Assembly: GCF_000686805.1 (NCBI RefSeq)
Contig: NZ_KK366021.1
Span: 183,614-247,613 of the forward strand
Direction of reading: 5' to 3'
DNA length: 64,000 nt
From: Bacillus sp. UNC41MFS5
GTDB lineage: Bacteria; Bacillota; Bacilli; Bacillales_B; DSM-18226
Shown: piece by piece, positions 17,416-26,949 of the stretch
How positions within the stretch are numbered: the first letter of the stretch is position 1
Layout of the letters: every line of letters begins with the position of its first letter
The notes under the pieces: generated by a model
Told to the model about the DNA's origin: nothing
What the model saw: the letters and a program-made list of their open reading frames with translations, nothing else
Databases searched by the model: none
Program-made: the position numbers and the translations under genes

Positions 17416-18288
17416 ATGGATTTGCTAAAGAACATGAATCTTGCCATACAGTATATTGAGGAGAAACTTACCGAAGAGATTGACTTTAAAGAGGTAGCAA
17501 GGCTGGCTTTTAGTTCTGAATATCACTTTAAAAGGATGTTTTCCTTTCTTGCAGGAATTACGTTATCAGAATATATTCGCCGGAGACGACTTACTCTTGC
17601 CGCATTTGAACTACGTAATCGTAACTTAAGAATTATTGATGTCGCTATTAAATACGGATACAGTTCATCAGATTCTTTTACCAGAGCCTTTCAAAGTCTA
17701 CATGGTGTCACACCGTCAGATGCCAGAATTAATGGACACGCATTAAAGGCCTATCCACGAATGACCTTCCAGTTATCAATTAAAGGAGGTAGTGAAATGA
17801 ACTACCGAATAGAAGTAAAAGAAGCATTTCATATAGTTGGTTACATGAAAAGAGTGCCTATTGTTTTCCAAGGTGAAAACCCTGAAATCACTGCTATGTG
17901 GAAGTCATTGAGTATGGAGACCATTAATAAACTTAAAGAACTATCTAATATTGAGCCAAAAGGGCTGATTCAAGCATCCTTAAATTTTTCGGAAGGACGG
18001 ATGGAAGAAAAAGGTGAGCTTGATCATTATATAGGTGTGGTGACAACTCATGAAGGTCCAGAAGTCTTTTCAAAACTTGAGGTTCCTGCCTCTACCTGGG
18101 CAGTTTTCGAATCAGAGGGGCCATTTCCTCAAACACTACAGGAAACTTGGGGAAGAATATATTCTGAATGGTTTCCTTCCTCAAGCTATCAGCAGACCGA
18201 AGGACCTGAAATTTTATCAATCAAAAGTAGCGATTTAAAATCACCAACTGTAAAAAGTGAAATTTGGATTCCAATTTTGAAAAAGTAA
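17416..18288 (+). CDS. AraC family regulator with GyrI-like effector domain
   Basis: A 290-residue activator. Two helix-turn-helix motifs lie at the N-terminus (residues about 10-105: [21 protein letters not shown] and [21 protein letters not shown]), followed by a GyrI-like small-molecule binding domain from about residue 130. A perfect AAGGAGGT lies 8 bases before the ATG at 17416. HTH-first AraC proteins with GyrI domains respond to drugs or metabolites (Rob/SoxS-like architecture). It is divergent from an MDR reductase, the natural target. A strong terminator follows. Confidence 0.88.
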   Translation: MDLLKNMNLAIQYIEEKLTEEIDFKEVARLAFSSEYHFKRMFSFLAGITLSEYIRRRRLTLAAFELRNRNLRIIDVAIKYGYSSSDSFTRAFQSLHGVTPSDARINGHALKAYPRMTFQLSIKGGSEMNYRIEVKEAFHIVGYMKRVPIVFQGENPEITAMWKSLSMETINKLKELSNIEPKGLIQASLNFSEGRMEEKGELDHYIGVVTTHEGPEVFSKLEVPASTWAVFESEGPFPQTLQETWGRIYSEWFPSSSYQQTEGPEILSIKSSDLKSPTVKSEIWIPILKK

Positions 18289-18301
18289 ATCAGTTATGAA
18301 A

Positions 18302-18340
18302 AAATCCAATGAACTGATTAATAACTCATTGGATTTTTTT
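18302..18340 (+). terminator. Terminator between convergent genes
   Basis: AAATCCAATGA (18302-18312) pairs with TCATTGGATTT (18326-18336) and is followed by T residues. A-rich sequence on the other side lets it work for the M29 peptidase gene too. Confidence 0.8.
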
Positions 18341-18353
18341 CAAAAAAGGGGAA

Positions 18354-19586
18354 TTAAAATGCCCAGTTCCCATTTCGGAAAATGGGTTCGATTCTTCCGT
18401 CTGGAAGCATACCGTCAATATCCATATCACGAGAGCCAATCATAAAATCTACGTGTGTCATACTTTCATTCAAACCGATTTTCGCAAGTTCTTCTTTAGA
18501 CATCGTTTTTCCTTCGTCTAAACAAAACGGAAATCCTTCGCCAATTGCTAAGTGATTTGACGCATTTTCGTCGAAAAGTGTGTTATAAAAAATGGTGTTT
18601 GATTTTGAAATAGGCGACTGATGCGGAACGAGAGCTATTTCCCCAAGATACCTGCTGCCATCATCTGTTTCAATCAATTGTTTAAGTGTGTCATACCCGT
18701 TCTCACAGGTGAAATCTACGATTTTTCCTTCTTTAAATGTTAAGGTAAAGTTTTCGATAAGGTTTCCTGAGTAACTTAACGGTTTTGTACTAGTAACGAT
18801 GCCGTTTACCCCGTATTTATTAGGAGAAGTGAACACTTCTTCTGTAGGCATATTCGCTATGAAAAGTGTCCCTTTTTCATTATGATTTCCTGCACTCATC
18901 CATTTATGTTTTTCTGGCAGTTCCACGGTTAAATCAGTGCCTGGGGCACGGTAATGTAGTGATTTGTATTTACGTCCATTTAAATAATTAGCTTTACTAT
19001 CTAGAGCTGCTATGTGTTCTTTCCATGCACCAATTGTATCCTCATGGTCGATTCTCGTTGCAGAAAAAATAGCATCCCAAAGCGCATTGATTCGTTCCGT
19101 TTTATCAATATTCGGGAACACTTTATCAGCCCAAGCCTGATTAGGATACGCGACAATCGTCCAGGCAATTTTATCACTCAACATATAGGTTCGAAACTTG
19201 GTAAGTGCTGTACCTGATGCTTTATTAAAATTCGAGATTCGCTCTTGTTCAATTCCATTTAATAGATCTGGATTTCTTGAGTCAATCAGGATAAAGGCAG
19301 CATTCTTTTCAGCTAGCTCTTCACGCTGCATGACACGGTAGGTTGGGAAATCGGTAAAAACTTCATCGGCTGCTGATTCATATTTCATTCGGGTTAAAAC
19401 GTCATCATTCCATTCATAGATGACTTCGCTTGCACCGATTTCATAGGATCTTTTTGTAATTAATTTAACAAATTCATAACTTTCAATAGAAGCTGAAATA
19501 AATAAAATTTGCCCCTTTTGAACATTTGCTCCGATTTCAACTGCCAGAGCAGCGTATTTCTCTAATTTTTCTTGAAAAGTTCTCAT
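18354..19586 (-). CDS. M29 family aminopeptidase (AmpS-like)
   Basis: A 410-residue cytoplasmic metallo-aminopeptidase of the thermophilic (M29) family. The ordered landmarks are GQILFISASIESYEF (about 25-39), the metal/catalytic motifs ENFTLTFKEGKIVDF (about 282-296), the LGEIALVP region (about 320) and NHLAIGEGFPFCL near 350, ending with THVDFMIGSRDMDIDG (about 380-395). Length is as usual for AmpS/AmpT. AAGGGGAA lies before the ATG. It stands alone with terminators on both sides and likely has a housekeeping role in peptide turnover. Confidence 0.92.
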   Translation of the reverse strand: MRTFQEKLEKYAALAVEIGANVQKGQILFISASIESYEFVKLITKRSYEIGASEVIYEWNDDVLTRMKYESAADEVFTDFPTYRVMQREELAEKNAAFILIDSRNPDLLNGIEQERISNFNKASGTALTKFRTYMLSDKIAWTIVAYPNQAWADKVFPNIDKTERINALWDAIFSATRIDHEDTIGAWKEHIAALDSKANYLNGRKYKSLHYRAPGTDLTVELPEKHKWMSAGNHNEKGTLFIANMPTEEVFTSPNKYGVNGIVTSTKPLSYSGNLIENFTLTFKEGKIVDFTCENGYDTLKQLIETDDGSRYLGEIALVPHQSPISKSNTIFYNTLFDENASNHLAIGEGFPFCLDEGKTMSKEELAKIGLNESMTHVDFMIGSRDMDIDGMLPDGRIEPIFRNGNWAF

Positions 19587-19748
19587 ATCATTTCCCCTTT
19601 GTATTAAATTTCTTGCAAATACAAATAAATAAAGGTCTTTTAAGAAGTATAAATACCTTCAATTCTTAGACGGAATAATACGGATTTGGTTTCTTCTGTA
19701 ATTAAAAAAGTTAACTCATCTTTTATTCAAGGTGTCTATTGAAAATAG

Positions 19749-19771
19749 CCCCTCTCATTATTTGAGAGGGG
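19749..19771 (-). terminator. Hairpin after the ROK regulator gene
   Basis: The stem CCCCTCTCA / TGAGAGGGG around a 5-nt loop has only short U tracts on either side. It lies 22 bp past the ROK gene stop. Confidence 0.5.
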
Positions 19772-19793
19772 TTTATCTATTGTAAAAAAATCA

Positions 19794-20918
19794 TTAAATA
19801 GAATTCAAAAAGGATTGAATAAATGGGATAGCAGCACCTACAGGTACCCCATTTACGGATGAACGGCTTATATGAATAAAAGGCTCGTTGCTTGGAAATG
19901 CAGATTTTTCATTAATTTTTTCATGAAGAATGTCAATGTCTTCTTTTTTTAAGTATGGAGATAGATGTCCACCTAGTATAAATTCTCTGTTAAGGACAAG
20001 ATGGATATTGTTGATTGAAAATGCCAATTGATCTAAAAAGGAATTCCACCTCTCAGTATACGAAGGGATACCCGTACGAACCTGTTGGAAGAAAAAATCT
20101 AATGACTCATCTTCATCCAGAAGGGCATTAATAGAGCTATACGTTTCCATGCATCCTTTTTTTCCGCAGTAACAGGAAGGCCCGTCAGGATTAATCGTCA
20201 TATGCTCGATCGTTCCGCCATGTCCTTGTTTTCCCATATAAATTTGATTATTGATAATAATGGCTCCGCCAAGGTGGGGACCAATCGAGAGATAAACAGC
20301 ATCTCCAATATCATTTCCTACCCACAACTCAGTTGTTGCTGCACACTTTGCATCATGTAAAAACATACAAGGATAATGGAGAAATTGTAAAAAAACCCCA
20401 ATCTCTAATCCTGTTGGGATTAATATTTTTCCATATGTTATTTTTTTCCCGTCATTTGATGTTAATCCTTGTACGGCAAAACCAATCCCGAGAATTTGAT
20501 CCTCTTCCACATTAAGAGATGTGATGAAAGACTGTACAGCATAGCTTAGCTCTTTATAATACCTTTCCACATTGGAATAATCCATCGCAAGTATCTGTTG
20601 CTGAAAAGCATGGCCACGTAAATTAATGGCTAAAATTCGTACGGTCCTTTTCTGAATTTCTATTCCAATGCTGATACGAGCCTGAGGACATATTGCATAA
20701 GCTGTGGCACGCCTGCCAACCGAAGATTCAAACTGTCCACTCTTCTCAATCAATTTTTCTTTTTCCAAGCGAACGAGATTTTGGGTCACAGTTGGTAAAC
20801 TCAAATTTAGTTGATTCGCAATTTCTTGTTTAGAAAGTTTCTGATTTTGGTAAATGAGATGATAAATCGAGGAGTAATTACCTCTTTTTATATCTTTAAA
20901 TGTGATGCCATTGTCCAT
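19794..20918 (-). CDS. ROK family transcriptional repressor of the alditol operon
   Basis: A 374-residue regulator: an N-terminal winged helix (about 12-60, KLSKQEIANQLNLSLPTVTQNLVRLEKEKLI in two pieces) and a ROK kinase-like domain with the zinc signature CYCGKKGCMETY (about 253-264) preceded by GHGGTIEHM. I start at ATG 20918, with TGAGGT 6 bases upstream; an extension to 20993 lacks a site and contains the operator-like DNA. It is divergent from an SDR-kinase-symporter operon, and similar T4AT A4 boxes occur before both genes, so autoregulation plus repression of the operon is likely. The inducer is probably the sugar alcohol or its ketose. Confidence 0.88.
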   Translation of the reverse strand: MDNGITFKDIKRGNYSSIYHLIYQNQKLSKQEIANQLNLSLPTVTQNLVRLEKEKLIEKSGQFESSVGRRATAYAICPQARISIGIEIQKRTVRILAINLRGHAFQQQILAMDYSNVERYYKELSYAVQSFITSLNVEEDQILGIGFAVQGLTSNDGKKITYGKILIPTGLEIGVFLQFLHYPCMFLHDAKCAATTELWVGNDIGDAVYLSIGPHLGGAIIINNQIYMGKQGHGGTIEHMTINPDGPSCYCGKKGCMETYSSINALLDEDESLDFFFQQVRTGIPSYTERWNSFLDQLAFSINNIHLVLNREFILGGHLSPYLKKEDIDILHEKINEKSAFPSNEPFIHISRSSVNGVPVGAAIPFIQSFLNSI

Positions 20919-21045
20919 GAAATACCTCATTTTACAAAATGATTTTATAAAAGGATTTTTTAAATTTTGTTTAAATATATCACATAAATACATACAATCA
21001 CAACTTTGTCATCAAGCGTCTGCCATTTTAATATTTTGTCCTTAT

Positions 21046-21119
21046 TGACATCAATAAGAAAACGTTTTATTATGTAAATACATTTTATAAAACAATTTTA
21101 TAAAATTCATTTCATAAAA
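21046..21119 (+). promoter_or_regulatory. Alditol operon promoter and tandem ROK operator boxes
   Basis: TTGACA (21046-21051) and TATTAT (21068-21073) are 16 bp apart. Downstream are three boxes: TTTTATAAAA at 21083-21092 and 21096-21105, and TTTCATAAAA at 21110-21119. Similar boxes (TTTTACAAAA, TTTTATAAAA) lie just upstream of the ROK start near 20931-20950. An AAAACGTTTT centre overlaps the spacer and resembles a weak catabolite-response element. Confidence 0.55.
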
Positions 21120-21137
21120 AAGGAATGGGGAAAAAAC

Positions 21138-21914
21138 ATGGGTATTATTGAAAAAATGAGACTAGACGGAAAGAAAATTTTTGTCACAGGTGGTGCAAGA
21201 GGAATTGGTAAAAGTGTTGCAACTGCTTTTGCTGAAGCAGGAGCAGATGTTGCCATTATTGACCTGGATATCGAGGAAGCAAGAAAAACAGCAAAAGAAC
21301 TAGAAGAAAATAATGGGATTCAATCCATTGCCATCAAGGCAGATGTTACAAACCCAGAAGATGTAAATGCCATGATTGAAAAAGTACTGGATGCTTTCGG
21401 CCGTTTAGATGTTGCCTTCTGTAATGCCGGAATCTGTATGAATGTTCCAGCAGAGGAAATGACGTATGAACAGTGGAAGAAAGTGATTGATATTAATCTC
21501 TCAGGCGTTTTTCTTACAGCGCAGGCAGCAGGTAAAGTCATGTTAAAACAAGGCGGTGGTTCTATTATAAATACGGCATCGATGTCAGGGCATATTGTGA
21601 ATGTGCCACAACCGCAATCTTCCTACAATGCCTCAAAAGCCGGAGTGATCCAATTGACAAAATCCCTCGCGGTAGAATGGGCGACTAGAAATGTCCGCGT
21701 AAATTCTATTAGTCCTGGATATATTGGAACCGAACTTACATTAAATTCTCCGAGCTTACAGCCATTGATTCAACAGTGGAATGAAATGGCACCGCTTCAC
21801 CGAATGGGGAGACCGGAAGAACTTCAGTCCGTCTGTGTCTATCTTGCAGGAGATACTAGCAGCTTCACTACAGGATCTGACTTTGTCATCGATGGTGCCT
21901 TTACTTGTATTTAA
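21138..21914 (+). CDS. SDR family alditol (sugar alcohol) dehydrogenase
   Basis: A 258-residue classical short-chain dehydrogenase. Cofactor loop TGGARGIGKS (about 17-26), CNAGI (about 95), catalytic serine in NTASMSG (about 141), and YNASK (about 158-162) are all present. The C-terminal DFVIDGAFTCI is typical of D-arabinitol/mannitol/sorbose-type reductases. It is the first gene of a three-gene operon with an FGGY kinase and a GPH symporter, so it most likely oxidises an imported pentitol or hexitol to a ketose. GGAATGGGG precedes the ATG. Substrate is inferred. Confidence 0.88.
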   Translation: MGIIEKMRLDGKKIFVTGGARGIGKSVATAFAEAGADVAIIDLDIEEARKTAKELEENNGIQSIAIKADVTNPEDVNAMIEKVLDAFGRLDVAFCNAGICMNVPAEEMTYEQWKKVIDINLSGVFLTAQAAGKVMLKQGGGSIINTASMSGHIVNVPQPQSSYNASKAGVIQLTKSLAVEWATRNVRVNSISPGYIGTELTLNSPSLQPLIQQWNEMAPLHRMGRPEELQSVCVYLAGDTSSFTTGSDFVIDGAFTCI

Positions 21915-21944
21915 TAGACTAAAAGATTCTTAGGAGGACTAGCT

Positions 21945-23474
21945 ATGAAGTACTTACTTGGTACAGATATCGGAACATCCGGCACCAAAACCATCCTAAT
22001 GGACACAGAAGGCAATTTGATTGCTCAAGATTTACAGGAATACGATGTTTTGACCCCAAAGCCTTTATGGGCAGAGCAGTGGCCAGATGTATGGCTTGAT
22101 GCAGCAAAAACATCAATTAGAAACACGGTACAAAAGTCAGGAATTCCATCGGAGAACATAAAGGGTATCGCTATAAGCGGTCTATATGGGGGTTCAGGAA
22201 TTCCCTTGGACGGAAACATGGAGCCTGTTAGGCCGTGCATGATTTGGATGGATCGAAGAGCAGAAGCCGAAACAAAATGGGTAATCGATACGATTGGAGA
22301 AGAAAAACTACTCGACATTACCCATAATGGAGCCGACCCTTATTATGGCTTTACCAAAATGTTATGGATGAAAAATCATGAACCGGAAAATTGGAATAAA
22401 ACCAAGCTTTTTCTCCCTCCAAATGATTATGTCATTTATAAGCTGACTGGAGAAATTGCCATTGATTATTCTTCTGCAGGAAATATCGGTGGAATTTTTG
22501 ATATGAATAACAGGACCTGGTCAAAAGAAATGATGGATGCGATGGGAATTCCTCTTTCGATGATGCCAGAAACGATGGTGGAATCAACTGATATTGTAGG
22601 TGGTTTGGCAAAAGAAGCCGCAGCCGAGTTGGGGCTTTCTGAAGGAATGCCAGTTATCGCCAGTGGCATTGACTGTGGTGCTGCCAATATCGGTCTCGGT
22701 GTATTTGAATCAGGGATTTATGCAGCAGCCATTGGAACTTCTATGTGCGCAGCCTTCATTTCCGATAAACCAGTGAAAGGAAAAGATTTGATTGTATGGC
22801 CCTACTTATTTGATGCCAAAAGACTTTCCTATAATTTTGCTGGTGGAGCGACAGCTGGAGCAATCGTGAAATGGTTTCGTCAAACGATGTGTCAATATGA
22901 ATTGGAAGCAGAAAAAGCGGGCGGGAAAAATGCCTATGATCTATTAAATGAACAAGCTGCAGAAATACCAGCTGGAAGCGATGGGTTGATTGTCCTTCCA
23001 TACTTTATGGGAGAAAGAAGTCCAATTTGGGATTCCTATGCAAAAGGTACGATCGTGGGACTTTCATTAGCACATACTAAAGCGCATATTTATCGTGCCT
23101 TCCTGGAAGCGGTTGCGTTCTCTTTACGGGATGCAATCGAAGCGACAGGAGAAGATCTCGGAGAATATATCCTCCTTGCCGGTGGAGTCACCAAGTCAAA
23201 ATTATGGAGACAAATCTTTGCCGATGTCACGGGCTATCCAGTGGTCTGTCCCATTCATGATGTAGAAGCGAATATGGGTGATGTCATGCTAGCTGGAATT
23301 GGCACAGGTCTTCTCTCTTATGAAGATGTGAAGAAATGGCAGGTTCTAGACCAGAAGATCATGCCTAATAAAGAGAATCATCAGAAATATACTGAGTATT
23401 ACCAAGTTTATAAATCTATCTATCAAAATTTAAAGTCTGATATGAAAACGTTGACAAGACTTTCTGCAAGATAA
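21945..23474 (+). CDS. FGGY family carbohydrate kinase (xylulokinase-like)
   Basis: A 509-residue sugar kinase. The ATPase fold is clear: GTDIGTSGTKTILMD (5-19) for the first phosphate loop, WMDRRAEAE (about 102-110), SGIDCGAANIGLG (about 241-253) with the catalytic aspartate, and GGATAGAIVKWF (about 300). The FGGY C-terminal signature appears as GERSPIWDSYAKGTIVGLS and LLAGGVTKSKLWRQIFAD. AGGAGG lies 8 bases before the ATG and 30 bp separate it from the SDR gene. It would phosphorylate the ketose made by that enzyme (a ketopentose such as xylulose or ribulose is likely). Confidence 0.88.
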   Translation: MKYLLGTDIGTSGTKTILMDTEGNLIAQDLQEYDVLTPKPLWAEQWPDVWLDAAKTSIRNTVQKSGIPSENIKGIAISGLYGGSGIPLDGNMEPVRPCMIWMDRRAEAETKWVIDTIGEEKLLDITHNGADPYYGFTKMLWMKNHEPENWNKTKLFLPPNDYVIYKLTGEIAIDYSSAGNIGGIFDMNNRTWSKEMMDAMGIPLSMMPETMVESTDIVGGLAKEAAAELGLSEGMPVIASGIDCGAANIGLGVFESGIYAAAIGTSMCAAFISDKPVKGKDLIVWPYLFDAKRLSYNFAGGATAGAIVKWFRQTMCQYELEAEKAGGKNAYDLLNEQAAEIPAGSDGLIVLPYFMGERSPIWDSYAKGTIVGLSLAHTKAHIYRAFLEAVAFSLRDAIEATGEDLGEYILLAGGVTKSKLWRQIFADVTGYPVVCPIHDVEANMGDVMLAGIGTGLLSYEDVKKWQVLDQKIMPNKENHQKYTEYYQVYKSIYQNLKSDMKTLTRLSAR

Positions 23475-23504
23475 TTTGTGCATAAGCAAAATAAAGGATA
23501 GGTG

Positions 23505-24872
23505 ATGCAGATGAACAGATGGAAAAAAAGAATTGGATACGGGGCTGGCGACTTCGCCTGCAACCTCGTATTTAGTACAATGGCGTCTTATTTGTTGTTT
23601 TTTTATACCGATGTCTTTGGAATCACCGCAACCGTTGCCGGTACTTTAATGTTAGTAACCAAAATCATCGATGCATTTGCCGATACGGGTATGGGATTAT
23701 TGGTCGATCGGACTAGTACAAGATGGGGACAAGGAAGACCTTACTTCATAATCGGAGCAATTCCGTTTGCTGTTTTTACCATCATGACCTTTGTTATTCC
23801 GGATTTCAGTATGTCTGGAAAGGTTCTCTGGGCTTATATCACTTATTGCTTGTTGAACATTGCTTATACAGTGGTCAATATCCCATTAAATACGATTGTA
23901 CCAAGGTTAACGTCTGATAACCATGAGCGGAACTGGTTAGTATCGACTAGGATGATTTGTGCATTAATTGGAACCGCTTTAGTTATGACGATTACGACGC
24001 CTCTTGTCACTTTCTTTGGACAAGGTGATAACCAAAAAGGCTATTTGATTACAATGACCATTTATGGCATCGCCGCGGTGTTCGTGTTTGTGTTTACCTT
24101 TATGAACACAAAAGAGGTGGTTCCGCCTACCGTTCAACCTGGGAAGTCCTCTTTTAAAGACGATTTTAAAGGATTGACGGGCCCTGCTGTTATTTTCTTT
24201 ATCTTGAACTTTCTCTATTTTGGTCTTTTTGTCATTCGAAATACAACAGTGATCTACTATTTCACCTATAATCTGGGACGTACGGATTGGCTGACGTTTG
24301 TGGGACTATTCGGCATTCTCTCTGGACTGCCAATGCTCCTGCTCTTGCCTTGGCTTCAAAAGAAAATGCCGAAGAAAAATGTATTGCTTTTAAGTACGGT
24401 CATTTATATTGTCGGAGATTTAGTGATGTATTTCGGAAAGTCATCACCTGTCTTACTGATTGCCGGGTTGACGATTACCGGGCTAGGGATTTATGGCATC
24501 TTCGGCACTACCTTTGCGATTCAGCCAGATGTTATTGATTATTCAGAGTACAAAAACAACAGAAGTATTGCTGGGATGATTGCAGCCTTTCAAGGTTTTT
24601 CTGTAAAAGTAAGCTTGGGTCTTGGGAGTGCACTCGTTGGAGTTATTTTGAAAATGGGCGGATATGTTCCAAATGCCACACAAACCGCTAAAGCTTTATC
24701 ATATATTGAAATAAGTTTTATCTGGGTGCCATTGGTCATTTGTTTACTGATTGGAATCACGATATGGTTCTATAAACTAGATGATAAACGGGCCGAAATG
24801 GATGTAGAACTCGACCGTCGACGTGCATTGGTAAACCAAAAGGTTGAAAGCCAAAGTATCGTAAACCTCTAA
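23505..24872 (+). CDS. GPH family cation:sugar symporter
   Basis: A 455-residue, 12-helix MFS transporter of the glycoside-pentoside-hexuronide family (MelB relatives). Diagnostic features are the N-terminal RIGYGAGDFACN, the cation-site region KIIDAFADTGMGLLVDRT (about 50-67) and RWGQGRPYFI. Two in-frame ATGs (23505 and 23511) both have acceptable sites; I used the first. It completes the uptake-oxidation-phosphorylation operon and presumably imports the sugar alcohol with Na+ or H+. A strong terminator follows. Confidence 0.88.
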   Translation: MQMNRWKKRIGYGAGDFACNLVFSTMASYLLFFYTDVFGITATVAGTLMLVTKIIDAFADTGMGLLVDRTSTRWGQGRPYFIIGAIPFAVFTIMTFVIPDFSMSGKVLWAYITYCLLNIAYTVVNIPLNTIVPRLTSDNHERNWLVSTRMICALIGTALVMTITTPLVTFFGQGDNQKGYLITMTIYGIAAVFVFVFTFMNTKEVVPPTVQPGKSSFKDDFKGLTGPAVIFFILNFLYFGLFVIRNTTVIYYFTYNLGRTDWLTFVGLFGILSGLPMLLLLPWLQKKMPKKNVLLLSTVIYIVGDLVMYFGKSSPVLLIAGLTITGLGIYGIFGTTFAIQPDVIDYSEYKNNRSIAGMIAAFQGFSVKVSLGLGSALVGVILKMGGYVPNATQTAKALSYIEISFIWVPLVICLLIGITIWFYKLDDKRAEMDVELDRRRALVNQKVESQSIVNL

Positions 24873-24878
24873 TGAATT

Positions 24879-24909
24879 AGAGCCTTTCTGAATAGAGAGG
24901 CTCTTTTCT
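24879..24909 (+). terminator. Terminator of the alditol operon
   Basis: AGAGCCTTTCT (24879-24889) pairs over 11 bp with AGAGAGGCTCT (24894-24904) around GAAT, followed by TTTCTT. The 320 bp that follow hold only AT-rich sequence and the ArsR operator-like repeat. Confidence 0.8.
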
Positions 24910-25177
24910 TATGTTACGAACAGTGACGGTGCATTCTGCAAGAAAGAAGGACTATTATATTGCTATTTTATTTAAAGTTTACTTATCTAGTGTTTATTCT
25001 TTTTAACGGATCAAGTGGAATACTACAGTGGCTTGAATTCTTAGAGCATAGTCCCCTTTTTTTATGTTGCTGAACATTAATAGTTAATGATGCCTCCCCT
25101 CTAAGATGTATTCGTCTCGATTTTCTTTCTCAATATTGCACCTAACCTAACATTAGTATATTGTTGTATTCAGTTAT

Positions 25178-25199
25178 ATGGTTCATCAACTTAAACCAT
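25178..25199. promoter_or_regulatory. Putative ArsR-type operator
   Basis: The inverted repeat ATGGTT-N10-AACCAT lies 30 bp before the start of the ArsR gene, where autorepression would act. Confidence 0.4.
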
Positions 25200-25228
25200 T
25201 AAACTGATTATTGGAGGTATTTTACTGA

Positions 25229-25564
25229 ATGAATAAACAGGACCAACTAAATATGATCAAAGAGGATTTTATTAATTGTCAAAAAGTACTATTGGCAATT
25301 GGTGATGAAACACGTCAATCGATCTTGTTAGTTCTAATGGGGACGGATTGTCAAACAGGATTACGTGTGGGTGAAATCACTGAACAAACACATCTTTCTC
25401 GACCTGCTGTGTCCCATCATCTTAAGGTTTTACGAGATGCCGGTGTTATTTTAATGCGTAAAGAAGGGACAAAAAACTTTTATTATATTAATGTACGTAC
25501 AGAATTAGGTTTATTAAGAACGCTTGTGTTGGATATTGATAAGTTCATGCAGAACTTTTATTGA
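25229..25564 (+). CDS. ArsR family transcriptional regulator
   Basis: A 111-residue winged-helix repressor. The helix-turn-helix reads RVGEITEQTHLSRPAVSHHLKVLRDAG (in two pieces, about residues 49-75), followed by the wing MRKEGTKNFYYI. The N-terminal LLAIGDETRQSILLVLM is the standard ArsR start. The usual metal-site cysteine pair in the recognition helix (ELCVCDL) is absent, so it is probably not a metal sensor; one cysteine remains at the TDCQTG turn. GGAGG precedes the ATG. The oxidoreductase gene 41 bp downstream is the likely target. Confidence 0.88.
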   Translation: MNKQDQLNMIKEDFINCQKVLLAIGDETRQSILLVLMGTDCQTGLRVGEITEQTHLSRPAVSHHLKVLRDAGVILMRKEGTKNFYYINVRTELGLLRTLVLDIDKFMQNFY

Positions 25565-25605
25565 AAGGATGGAATTTAAACACACATTATGTGGGGGTAT
25601 AGTCT

Positions 25606-26604
25606 ATGAGAGCAATGGTTATTGATATGTATGGGAAAGTTCCAATGCGTTTGGCAGAAATGCCCACACCTGAAATTGATGAATATGAGGTACTCGCAGA
25701 AATTCATGCAGCTAGTATTAATCCTGTTGATTTTAAAATACGCGATGGGAAAGTGAAATTGTTAGTTAAATATAAAATGCCTCTTATCTTAGGGAATGAC
25801 TTTTCTGGTGTGGTTGCAAAGGTTGGCGCAAAAGTGACTCGTTTTAAAGTTGGTGACGAAATATATGCACGTCCACGTAAGAGTAAAATCGGTACTTTTG
25901 CTGAATATATCGCAATTCATGAAGATGACATCGCACTAAACCCTAAAAATTTGAGCTTTGAAGAAGCAGCATCGATCCCGCTGGTTGGGTTAACCTCCTA
26001 TCAAGCCCTAACAGACATTTTGCAATTACAAAAGGGCCAAAAGATTTTAATTCACGCTGGGGCTGGAGGTGTCGGTACCTTTGCTATTCAACTGGCCAAA
26101 TTAATGGGTGCCACTGTTGCAACGACTGCCAGCGATGCTGGTGCGAATTTAGTAAAATCTCTTGGTGCAGATGAAATAATAAATTACAAGACAGAAAAAT
26201 TTGAAGAGATACTGAAAAACTATGATGCCGTATTTGATACCCTTGGGGGCGAGATACTCGAAAAATCATTCGAAGTGATAAAAAGCGGAGGAAAAGTGGT
26301 TTCCGTTTCGGGATTACCGAATGCTCGTTTTGGTAAAGAATATGGTTCCGGATTTTTTAAAACGTTGTTGTTTTCAGCAGCAAGTCATAAACTTACTGAG
26401 CTTGAAAAAAAGCATAATGTTCAATATACGTTTTTGTTTATGAAGCCAAGTGGAGAGCAATTACGTATAATCTCAAACTTTATTGAGGCTGGTAAAATCA
26501 AACCTATAATTGATAGAGTTTTTCCTTTTGAAGATGCTCAAAAAGCGATGGAATATGCGGAGTCAGGAAGGGCGAAAGGGAAAATAATATTAAAAATCAG
26601 ATAG
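25606..26604 (+). CDS. MDR family NADP-dependent oxidoreductase
   Basis: A 332-residue quinone-reductase-like medium-chain dehydrogenase. The GroES-like domain reads AASINPVDFKIRDG (about 36-49); GNDFSGVVAKVGAKVTRFKVGDEI fits the family in positions 65-88, and the Rossmann loop is HAGAGGVGTFAIQLAK (about 150-165). No zinc ligands are seen. It follows an ArsR regulator in the same operon, a pairing often seen for reactive-aldehyde or quinone detoxification genes. The exact substrate is unknown. The 345 bp beyond it show no gene on either strand. Confidence 0.87.
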   Translation: MRAMVIDMYGKVPMRLAEMPTPEIDEYEVLAEIHAASINPVDFKIRDGKVKLLVKYKMPLILGNDFSGVVAKVGAKVTRFKVGDEIYARPRKSKIGTFAEYIAIHEDDIALNPKNLSFEEAASIPLVGLTSYQALTDILQLQKGQKILIHAGAGGVGTFAIQLAKLMGATVATTASDAGANLVKSLGADEIINYKTEKFEEILKNYDAVFDTLGGEILEKSFEVIKSGGKVVSVSGLPNARFGKEYGSGFFKTLLFSAASHKLTELEKKHNVQYTFLFMKPSGEQLRIISNFIEAGKIKPIIDRVFPFEDAQKAMEYAESGRAKGKIILKIR

Positions 26605-26879
26605 TTGTTAAAAGAAGCAAAAAATATATGCTAACTTTCCATTTTTTCTTTTTAATGATTCTATAAAAGTCATTTCCTTTTAATCAATCTTTATTCTAAA
26701 GCTACAAATGATATTCAACGAACAGGCCCTTTAATAAAATAAGTATTTATTATTAAATAAGGCTTTATATACAAGATTTTAAGCATAACTTCTAAAAACC
26801 AACATTAATCCCAAAATTTCATATTTATCTCTACTCAACAGAGTCTGTTAATAATGCCACAGAAGGCAAATTAGCAAGT

Positions 26880-26916
26880 TTGACAAAAAAATTAAATATA
26901 CCTAATATAAATATTA
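26880..26916 (+). promoter_or_regulatory. Promoter and dyad of the Rrf2 regulator gene
   Basis: TTGACA (26880-26885) and TAATAT (26903-26908) are separated by 17 bp. The -10 region lies in the perfect dyad TAATAT-AA-ATATTA (26903-26916), a likely autoregulatory operator. Confidence 0.5.
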
Positions 26917-26949
26917 ATCTCTTTACTCAAATAGGAAGCAGGTGTTTGC

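Noticed and set aside
21052..21075. Catabolite-response element at the alditol promoter
   Set aside because: Only the CG-centred core matches; three of the outer consensus positions differ. Mentioned as a weak resemblance only.
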